DNA of 64,000 bases from Phoronis australis (Eukaryota > Phoronida > Phoronidae). The translations under genes were made by a program, and so were the position numbers. Within the stretch, counting starts at the first letter, position 1; the number at the start of each line of letters is the position of its first letter. Of this stretch, positions 11,601 through 23,600 are shown one piece after another. A model generated the notes under the pieces. That model searched no databases. It was not told the DNA's origin and saw only the letters and a list, made by a program, of their open reading frames with translations. The stretch covers positions 790,518 through 854,517 of the forward strand of contig NMRA01000122.1 of the NCBI GenBank assembly GCA_002633005.1, written 5' to 3'.

Positions 11601-14600
11601 AATATTGCATTTTTTAAGAAATTAAAAGTCAAATAACTCGAAAACGGTAAGTCTGAGAAAAAAATTGCTAGAGGTCATTTGAAAGGCTATACTTCAAAGA
11701 ATCCACATGCAAAAATTTACGTCATTCTCTTTTCCCGTTTAAAATGGCACTCCAGCACGACTGAAAATAGGTCAACATGGGCCAAATCCGCCATCTTGGA
11801 AGCAACTTCTGGTTTTTTAGATCTGAATAATAGAATGTCATAAGAAACTAACACCTGCAAAAATTTGGAGGAATTGCCCCTATAATGAGCCCTCTACAGG
11901 AGAAAATGTTTTTTTCCCAAAATCGAGATGCGCATGCTGGATTGCCGATATTTCTGCCACATTTAACCAGAAGTTAACAATTTCCGGTACAGATGTAGCA
12001 CGCGCCCTCTTCAATAATTGTACCGATTCTCAGCGCTGTACGTACAAAATTATAGCTTCCAGGAGCATTTGAATCTTAAAATGGAAACAAAATGGCTGCC
12101 ATATCCGCCATCTTGGATCCGATTACGACGAAAAACAATAGGCTTCCAGGACTTCTGAAACTACGTATTATGTGTAAATTTCGTGATGATCGGACGAAAA
12201 TTGCGACCTGTATCGTGCGAACAAACAAAAAAAATTAGTGACAGACCAACATACTTGTCGGAATTCAAAGAATTACGCCAAGTAAAAATTATGCTGTGAA
12301 TGTCAGTGAGAGAAGTGCATTACAAATGTGCTGCAGTGTAAGTAATTAGCATAGAATGGAGAGTGGCACTGTGGTAGTTTAGGATCTGCTATCAACACAA
12401 GCTACGCATCTGTTGCAAAGTAATGCTTACATAAAGACTACCATTCCCGAGATATTCTGTTCAAGCTATGCATCTGTTGCCAAGTAATGCTTACATATTT
12501 GACTACCATTCTCCGAGATATTCTGTCAAGTTCCTCAAAATCTTCTCGGTTAATAACTTGTTTTCCATCAACGAGTTTCCAACCATTATATTTCCATTTC
12601 TTTATCCATTTGGTCATGCCTGTAAATGTTAGCAAGATGGGGTCAGTGCTCCTTAGTAAAAAATTCATAGAAATCTGAGAATACAAAGCCTGTCATCTTT
12701 GATGAATATTAACTTTGTTAAATGCCCTGGCTTGAGCGGTTCTTGCAACAGAATAGAATGGCATAATGAATAAAACTAAAAAAAAAAACATTAAAAGCTG
12801 CACATCACACTGTTCATTTGGCTAAAAAAGAAAATCAAAATGTGTCTTTCACTCTCATAATATTCTTAACCCTCTGATGATAGGATTATTTTTCTGTTAC
12901 CAACAAGTATGTTGAAACCAGGAACCCAAGAAAACATTCCAAAATTAATAAATAACTTTTGAAATAGCAGCACCATATTGAAATGCACTGTCCCATCAGA
13001 TGGTGGACAACCAATCAGCGCCACCTACAGGTCCCATATAATGTGAACAGGAGTTCTCAAACTACTGTATCAGGTATAAACAGGGTTTTAACATCACGTT
13101 CCTATTGCCAAGAAGATTCCGCTACAAAGCCAGTGGCTGAGGTTGATGAAGCGGGAGAATTTCAATCCCAACCGGTGTCAAAAACCTAAAACAAGAACAA
13201 CGTGGAGCGTTGAAATACGCCCACGAATGCTTTGCAAATTGTGTGCTTTTAGGGTTATTTATTTGTATCATAAAAATGCCCACTAGATGGCGCAAAAACA
13301 TAAAATCCATCCAAAAACAGGAACATGCCATATTTCATAAAAATCTGTCAACGAACTTCAGAGAAACAAAGGCAAACAGAATAAAATGAAATTGCCACTA
13401 TTGGCACAGTGTCCATTGGATCCGCCTGAAAGTCGTCGTCTATTGTTATCTTCATACAAATACACTTACTAAACTTAGTAAAGATCCTGCAGTGGGTTTA
13501 AGAGATACAACTATGGGCGCAAAACAAAACTACCACTAGGAGGCGCCACAGCAGTCAGTCACCATCATCAAAGGTCGTCTTCACACCAATTTTACAGTGG
13601 TGGACACCAAAAACAAGATTTGAAAACAGCAAAAATGGCCACTAGATGATGCAAAATACCTCGATTCCATCCAAAAACAGGAAGATAGCATCATCACACC
13701 AATAGATGCATATATTTAAAATTTTATGAAAATCTGTTGCGGACCTTTGAAGAGTTAAATGTAAAAAAATAAAATTGCCACTAGGGGGCACATCCTCTGA
13801 TAACACAGGAAGTCCGTTGTCTATTGTTGGCTAGGGAAACGGGAAACTTGTGAGTTCTGATCCAAACTCATGTTCAGAACGTCGTCTGATGAGTCCCTGG
13901 TTGTACCTGCCTATCAAAGCAAACAGGCCTGCAAGTTCTCAGGGACATCAAATTGGCGAAAGTTTTCGATTAATCAATTCTGAAAAAATTCAAAATCCTA
14001 TAACTAACAATAATTCATAATGAAGTTTTCTTGTGTATACAATGTTACGTTTGATAAACTAAAACTTAAACAGGTTGAAAGATAATAACTTTTTGAACTT
14101 TATATCAAGTGTGTCAAAAGTGATTAAAACAAAGTTAAAGCCTATCTTGAACTGTCAGAGCCAACCAGTGCCATAAATTGCCAAATGTAACGAATAGTAT
14201 AGGATTGCTTTTGTCTATGTAACCGCAAGAATCACCTTTTAATTCAAACAGCTGCAAATAACACCCGCACACAATGGTGTTCTATTCAGACCTCTATTCA
14301 ATACAACTGTTATCGGCCTTTTGTTGTTTGATCAGGGATCTCGCGGTGACACAACATGGCACAAAAAGGAAGCTTCACCGATCATTTGACGGGCTAACAT
14401 TTGCATGACTGAACTCGTGTTTTCTTATTTTACCAAGGCTTTGCTAGGACTATCTGGTTAGCCCAATATATCTAAAGTAACAAAATTCCGTTGAAGTTAG
14501 CCTTTAAATACTATAATTATCAAAAATTTGGCAAATTGGCACAATTAACTGCAAACTTATACATGCAATGGGGGTTATTATTGCAGTCAGATTTATGAAA

Positions 14601-17600
14601 ACCAGGACATTCACACAAGTCTAAATGAATACTGCCAAACTACAGTGAACTTTCTCGGATGAAGTTCAACACTTCAAATACAAGAGCAACGCGGAGCGTT
14701 GAAATGCGCCCACAATTGCACCGCATACGGTATCCTTCTAGGGTTGTTTATTGGTACCATAAAGTGGCCAGTAGAGGGCATACTTTGCAAAATGGAAAGG
14801 CATGGTCATTGTCTCCTCAATAGGCTAGGGGCAAAATGTGAGTAATCTTCATAATACAAGCACATCCTATACACCAGTTGCTTAAAGCACCACAGAAACA
14901 TAGAATTAAAAACAAATTTACCAACATACGAGATTAGCACAGCATTAGAATGCCAGAAACAAATTTCTACTTGGAACTTTTCCTTCACAGTCACGAAGTA
15001 ACACAAAGTATACACCTGAAGACCTATGAAAATACAGAGGTCAATGTAAAATACTAAAATTGCCACTAGACGCAAATACTAAAATTGCCACTAGAGGCAT
15101 ACCGGTAATCAGAATCATCCTAAAGTCGTCATCGTCCGTTGTCAACATCACATAAATACACTTGCTAAATTTAGTAAAGATCCTGCAAACGGTTTGGGAG
15201 ATACAGCCATGGGCGCAAAAAAACAAAACTGCCACTAGGAGGCGCCACAGTAGTCCAAATCGTCTGAAAATCATTGTCAGCTGTCTTCCTTATAGTAAGC
15301 ACATACACGCCAATTTTCACAATCATCCTTTGAGCGGTTTGGTTGATAGAGGGGTGGACGCAAAAATACAGACTCGAAAACAGTAAAAATGGCCACTAGG
15401 TGGCGCAAACTACGTCGAATCCATCTGAAAACAGTAGGATAGCGTCATCTCACTAATAGGTGCCTACATACCAAATTTCATGAAAATCCGTTCAGGACTT
15501 TTGAAGATACAAAGGTAAGCGTAAAAAACTAAAATTGCCACTAGGGGGCACACCGGTAGTCGGATCCGTCCGAAAGTTCGCACATGCCGTCCCATTCATG
15601 AATGGAACATATGTGCCAAATTTCATGAACGTATGTCAAAGGGTTTTGGAGATAGAGCAGCGGACGCCGGACGGACGCCGCCCGGACGGACGGACGGACG
15701 GACAGAGATGACGGCATAATGCGTCCACATATAAATATGTGGGCGCATAAAAAGTACTATTGGCTGATTCTTCTATTGTACTACCTGTTCAAAAACCTTC
15801 GAGGAACTTGAATATGAAATCAATGTTTTTTCTCATCAACAATCATGACAACACCATTTCGACAACTACAGTAAAAATTCTCCAATATGGAACAAAAAAT
15901 GCTAAAACTGTCATTTTTCTATTTTGCAGATTTTGACCACATTGTTGCAAATGCTCAAAATTTTATACAAAATGTTTGGTGACACCTTCGCTTTACAAAT
16001 TTAACCAAGTTAAAAGCAAAGTAAATTTTTCTGAAGTCACTTTTGTTGAGAAAATTGACAACGTGAAACATCACCTATCCATCAAATAGAGTCCCAAACT
16101 GGCAAATTCTTACTGTGTGTATTAATTGATGAATTCAACTTACTGTTTATCATAAATTGACTGTCAGTCCTTATTTCTATACTTTGATATCCTTGGTCTT
16201 TTGCCTGCTGCACAGCTTTACATGCAGCCTACAACATCAGTGCCTTAAATTGTGATATCATAGTTTCAACAACAGTATCAATGGTAAAATATTACTAATT
16301 TCCAACAAAGTAGTTGTCAAAATTGCCTTTTTTCATTTTCATGGGATTCTAAGATTGCAGTGAATGTCCACAATTTTTTAAAAATATTGTCTGGTGGTGG
16401 CTATGGTACAGAACACCTGGTAGAGTCTTGCCCAGCTTTTTATAGGCTAAGGCGCCACCTACTGGATGGCACTGTTACATGCCTACGACACATACTGCAT
16501 GGCAATGAATGCAAACATCTGTCCGCTTTCTTAAAGCAGACAAAAAGACTTGAAAACTTCCTTCACGAAGAGCTTATTGATCCAAAGCGAGGCTCTCGTG
16601 TTTTAGCTCAGGTGTTTAATGCAATGGGCCCAACCATGAGGTCTACGCACGTCTGATGCAAACCAAAGGACATCAAACCACATGCACTCTTTTTTTGTGG
16701 CACAGAACTTGAACATGGCAAAGCATAAATTTGGTGCTAAATATGCTTTAAGGAAAATGAGAAAATGAAATTTCACTAGTCAGCCATATTGTGTACTAGG
16801 GTTATGATACCATATCAAAAGTGTTTTGTGATAACAGCTGATAACATTTGCGTTTTGCCTACTGCACAGCTTTGTAAGCAACCAGGACAAAAAAGGAGGT
16901 GAAACTAATTATATCACCCTTGTACCATTGGTATCATTTGTGCATAGTGATTAAACTAAATTGTCTTAAGATGGCTACACAGCTTTGCAAGCAGCCAACA
17001 ATATCCAAGGTTTGAAAATAATCATGTCATATTTGATGTAAACACACTGAAACAAAAGATCCCTAGTTAAACAAAATATAAACAGGTGGGAGCATAAAAA
17101 CCCTTTGTGAAGACCAAAACTGCCAGTAACGGGTGCTGAAACAGTCATGACCAGCAATGAACAAATGAAAAAATCAATTCCCATAACTTCACTTCTAACC
17201 AAAAACTGTCCAAATTTTAATCATTGTTGAACTTCTTAATCTGAAGAACTTCATTTACTCGAGATGGAAAAGAAAATAATACATAACATCAAAGCTGTAC
17301 TGTATCAGCACTTACATGAATTTCTGCACGATTATTTGTTTGTCGTCCCTGAAGTGGTTCACTGACATTTCTGAAAAACAAATAAAACATCTTGACAAAA
17401 TTCAAAGCAGGTAGGCATCAATTAAAATAGAAGTCTCTCTTCTTTCAAAGAACGTACGAACTGCTTTAGCACATAGAAAACTTAAGTTTCAGCTTTTGCA
17501 AATACCGTATTCGCTGTAATAACCGCCCATGCCCCCATAAGCGCACCCCACGCATTTTCAGACTTTGCTAAAATAAGCGCCCAGTCCATGAAAGTGTACG

Positions 17601-20600
17601 TGACTGTGAAAAATGCCTTACCTACAGTCCTAAGATTCTACAGTAACGTCTTCAATTTATCAATAATGTCCAACAGTCCTGAAAAAAATCATTGTGCGCA
17701 GAATTTGTAGACCACGAGCCTCGCTGCTATGTCGGTATTTAGCTGTAACTATACACTTCAAACTTCCGTCATGCCTCGAAACGAACACAGAAGTTTTGCT
17801 GATCTTGCGAGGACCAATGGTCTGGCCTTTCAGAACACACGTAGTGTACTTGTCTATGGGTCCGGATTTCTTTGTAGATATTTCCCGCTTTCAACAGAAA
17901 TCCAAATTTCTTTGTACACGTGAAAACCGCAAATCAAAGACTATTAAAAAGCTTGGCCAGTGTTAAAAGCACGTGGCAAGGAACCGCGCGCTACATACAT
18001 GAATCTGTCATCAAAGACATTAGTCAGGAACTATTCATTCAGGAAACGGGTCACATAGCATCGGCAAGAAATGAATATTGGCACTAATTTCCGACAGTTT
18101 CTAAAACTATAAAAAATGTTTGCATTATTTTTAAGATGAATTAACCATAATTTGGTGTTTTTAAGCCAAATATCCGATAAAACGACCACTGACAATGAAT
18201 GCTTACACACCCTTACATCGAAAAAAAAACTGTCAGATAATTACTTGTGCATCCAGTCACACCGGGACTAATATAGGCCTTACCAAGATAAATGTCGAAC
18301 GTTTTTAGCACGAGACATGCAAGTGCTGAATGAAACACGCTCTGGTTTAGGCCTACTGCTTGTGCAAATTTCTTTACATACAATGCACATCTAGCTCGTT
18401 AGATTGCGTGGCTCTGGCCAAAAGACGGTCTCTGCTCTGGCAAATGAACTCTGGTGACACACACGTGCTGGTTTACTCACAAATGCAGACGAACTTCAAA
18501 ACAATGGTCACGTGACAACATGTGTGTTCGTCCAGACATTTTTCTCATGTTGCCGATCATACATCTAGATGGCACGATGTAGCACAGATTTGTTCTTAAA
18601 CCTGCCATTAATCCCGATTCCACAGGAACTTAAAAATCTTAGGGACGCTACTTGGAAAACTTGAGGATTTCAGGTAATTTGCTCGAGTCAAAACTGTATT
18701 TTTATACAAGAATTCAAGTTGCCATATCGACGATTGCGAGGCAGTCAGTCGGCTAGTATTCGCCCTCAGATTTCAGCACAATTTTCTGTAAAATGATCGT
18801 AATTTAGCAGCAGAGTTTGATAGCAATGCACCATGGTTTTGTAGAAAGTCTTTTATAGATTACAGATACGTCTCAAAGCGTAAATATGATGAATCTTCGC
18901 TTCCGATTTCACCCGTTTCAGAGACCGGGTTTCAACGGCCTTGGGTTATAATAAGCGCCCTGGGCGGTTATTACGGCGAATACGGTAGCCATTAACTTAA
19001 AATTTGGTGACTCACAAAGAGAAGTCCAGTTGTTTAGCTTAAAATGGATTTTTATAACTTCCAGGGTTAGTCAAAATAGAAACTATATACAAACTGATAT
19101 AACAAGAAACAAAAAACTTACAGTGGATGGCGAGGACCCCAGAAAACACCGATTCCAGCAACAGCACCGCGCTGACCATTGTTGTAGCAACAACCATCAG
19201 TGTAGACAACAGGACAGTCACTCTCGTCTTGATAGACACAATTTATATACAATTAGCAAATGACAAATTTCGATGAAGAGATGACATTCCACCATTGCAT
19301 ATGAACAAAATAGATACCTAAACTTTACCAACAATGATTGCTCTACGTATTTAGCCAAATATCTATTAAACTATAGACATCAACTCTGGCAGTAAAAGTA
19401 TGTATTTACAAAACTATAGACATCAACTCTGGCAGTAAAAGTATGTATTTATAAAACTATAGACATCAACTCTGACAGTAAAAGTATGTATTTACAAAAA
19501 TAGGAAAAGCAGTAGAATTTGATTTTTGACTTTTTATCATGAATCTTTTATTGGGTCACATGACCATGTCTTTTTAGTAAAATTTAGCAAAAAAGAAAGG
19601 TAAACTGGTAGCAAAACAACAGTACAGTTTATGTTTGACTAAATTTTATTTGATATAAATGTACACGGTGAGACCTCAAAACACTGTTACAGTTTTTGAA
19701 AATGTTTCGTTTTCATTTTATGCAACTTTCAATTTCTTTTCATGAAGATCACAAGAAGTCCCGTTTTTGATAGCCTCTCATGCAACAGTGGACTATTTTA
19801 ATAACAATTCCTAACAGGGACTTGGAGAACAATGCATAAAGCATAGTACACATTTCTGTAACAGCTAACTAGGTCTGAACATAGTATATTCACCAATTAA
19901 TTTAATATCCATTTGAATATGGAATAGCACGCGAGGTGAATGGGGTGACCTGGATATCACGAGGTGAAGGGGGGTGACTTGGATCAGAGTGTATGCTCAA
20001 AAAGTATTTCACCAATGATGGGGTAAAGTACTCTTACACTGCAACAAGATTAAAGTAATTTAACTAGTGCTAATTGAATCATGTTGCCAACCTCTACCAC
20101 ACATTTAGTTAAATTCACATACAGGCAGTCGGCGATGCTTGGTTACTTGGATAATTCTGCATACCCGTCAACTACGAAGTCTGCATATTCAGTTTATTTG
20201 GCACACCACGATTGTCAGGAAAATATAGTCAATTCATTTTCTGTGAAACAAGAGAATGGTCATAGGTGTCCAGTGTATTCTGACTGGTACCTGATCTGAG
20301 CACTTAGAGACATTGTTGTCTTGTATGAAGTCACTATTCTTACCTGTCTGGCTATTTTCTACAATTTGAGATAATTGCTTAACCTTTCCATTAAGACAGC
20401 CAGCAGTCTGTTTGCTTTGTTTAAGTTTCTTCGCAGCACTGGGATTGTTGGGCTGGCTATTGTGGATATTTCTTGACTGGCTGGTTAGTGCAGATGCATG
20501 TCTTTTAAGACTACCAAAACTTGTTTGAATGTTATCCCCAACACTACTCAGTGGGGGAGCATGAGACCGATCGCCCCATGATCTGTTTGTGAAATGGTTT

Positions 20601-23600
20601 CCAGAAACTGCATATGCTGCACAGTAGGACTGAACATGTGTCTGGAGTTCTCTGTGTTCTGAAATACAAGTATGCACAAGAATAAAGTTCAGAGTGACAA
20701 CTTCATCATGGTGGATTTCACGTTACAGGAATCCATATTTGTTAGCTTAAAATAATTTATAGAGTCCTTTGAAACAGCTTGAATACCTACTAAAATTTTA
20801 TGCATATTACACTCTGCCAGAAACATTATTGCGTTTGGAAATTCAGGTTATTTGTAGAAATGACAGCATATGTCTACAAAACAATTCATAGTTCATAACA
20901 AATTAAGACAATTCTTTAACTGACAAGTAACCGTTTTGTTACAGCTGTTTCAATAGAACCTGTATTGGAAGATGGAAGACACATTATTTCTTGCAGGCTA
21001 CTCAAATATTTCTTTGCATTATTAGCCAAACCCAACACAAATTATTTTTTATTACTTTGGAATGCAACCACCTCTGCTTTTTAAACATTATGCTTGGTCA
21101 GCTACACCAATCGTCTCTGAATTAGCACAGGTCTTGCCAACCAAAACATGAACTTCTACATGAACAACCACAGTCAAACACTACTATACTTTAAATACAC
21201 TTCAGGTATGTAATTACGGTAATACAGCTTTGGGATGTACTTTCAATATCACTGGACATACAACCATACAGAATGATCTAGAAATACAGATACTGGTATT
21301 CAGTTCCTTTATCATCAAAAAATATCAGCTTCTCCATAATGATAAACTGCCACAGTGGTGTTTAGACGATAAATATTCGACCTGAGAGCAGTTGGGACAT
21401 TATGATGACAAGCCCAGTCAACCTATTGTGTGGTTTCTACACAATCACTAACACTGAGCCCAGTCCAGTTAACGTATTGTGTAGCCACACAATCACTAAC
21501 ACTGAGCCATGTCCAGTCTCCATTCAGAAATTAACATGCTAATTGTTTGATCTATTCAGATCTCAACCAGTACGGATAATTCAGACTAACCAGTTGAGAA
21601 CCAGACAATAGTGTAGGACATGGTCATTTTTTGGCTAAAAATTGTATTTTTGAGATTATTGTAGAATTTACAAAAGTAAAGATTAAGACAATTCTAGTCT
21701 CAAAATTTATCCACAATTCTAGTCTATTATTAGTGTGCTTTCTACCGTATAGATGTCATAAAGCAATATTCTGAGATTAGTTCCACTATCTGTCACACAG
21801 TTATCAACCTTTGAACATGGTACTTATTTTTGAGATATTAAACAAGTGATAAATTACTGCATTTGCTTTGAACAGAGCTGAATAACAATAAACTCCGTTG
21901 TAATTACGCATCGCCAATTTTCACCGCTGTCTGCTGACATCAAGACCGATGACTAAAAATACACTTTTAAAATATATTGCCACTTATCGAGTATGATTTA
22001 GCTCGTCAGCAGAGCATCAGACTGCAACCACAAAAGTTCCAGCTTTCCAGGTTCAATTTCACACTGGGGCTGATCTCAAAGTCTTATGGTCGATGATGTC
22101 ATTTTAAAGGTGGAGGCAACCTTTTTTTCATGTCACTTTTAGCACAAATAAGGTTTGTTGATTATCCCAGGCACATTTTTCACTTAATTACAGCTTTTCG
22201 TAATTGGATTAATTTCTCGTCCTCTACTCCGGAAGTGACGTTTTGGGAGGCAAGAGTTTCGCACCAATTTCTTTTCATTATAGTCTGACTGTGAGAGCTG
22301 TCGAGTCAGTCATTGTTCTACCTCAGTTGTGATAAGTTCAATCGTCGTTTGCATTTGTTTACAAGTCAGTCAACATGCCACGATGTAACTGCGTGCCGGG
22401 ATGTACTCATTATCGTCTCACACGCGCTTTGCCTGGGTACCTTGTGTCGCTTCGCCGTACTTGGCTAGCTCGTTCATGTGAAGGACGCAGCGCTACCCGT
22501 CCAGGCAACATACAAAGCAATGGAAGGTTACCGAGTATGGCAAGCATTTTCTGCCGTCAGATTACGACAGAGATATGTACACTGAATTGATGAAGGTCCC
22601 TGCGAAACAACGCCTGAAGAAGGGTACCATACCGTCACTGTTGATTCCCGGCAATGCCCCGTCGCCAACCCCGAGAAGTGTGTTTTGAAGCGAGAAGCCT
22701 CGCGAGCTGTGGCCACTATATACAGCGACTGGAGGCACTTTATCTACTGTCACCCGTGCCTCCGAACGTACCCTATTGCGTGCAATTCTGGGAACTAGCA
22801 GTAATTCACCCTGTGCTGTTGTCTCTAGTCCAGAGCCTGTAAGCAGCCCTGCAGCGATGTTGAGTAGTGGGAGTGAATACAGGCCCAGTTCAACACCCAG
22901 TGAAGAGGACAGTTCGTCATCCAGTGAACAGATCGGTGAGCCTAGGTTTGATAAGTTTATTGTGGACTTGTATTGGAGCTATTTAGAAGGTGCCAGGTGT
23001 GTGGCGAGGGGGTCACATGGCGGGATGTAAGCAGTTTGGGTGCTCAGATCACCCTCTAGTGGTAGTGACACTCGGGCAAGTGGGACAGTTCTTCCTCAGT
23101 ACGCAGCAACAGCGTGGTATGTTGACTGACTCGTAAGCAAAAGCAAACGACGACCGAACTCATCACAATCGAGGTAGAATAATGACTGACTCGACTGCTC
23201 TCATAGTCAGACTATATGAAAAGAAGTTGGCGCGAAATTCTTGCCTCCCAAAACGTCAATTCCGGAGTAGACGAGAAATTACTTAAATTACGAAAAGCAG
23301 TAAATAAGTGAAAAATATGTCTGGGATAATCAACGAACCTTATTTTTGCTAAAAATGACATGAAAAAAAGGTTGCCTTCGCCTTTAATGCTTGAAAATTT
23401 GGGTATCCCTTCGCATTAGTCAGTCAGATTTTGCAATATTCGGATGAAATATCGCGGTCTGGAAAGAAGCAATTCATGCCAGTTTTACTTTTTAAGTAGT
23501 TATCTTGAAAAACTGTCAGACATGTACTCATTTACACCTTTGACGAACTCGTGAGCTTCCTGAAGTGTGGCAAACTTTTTGTGCCGAGCACCTGGAAACT

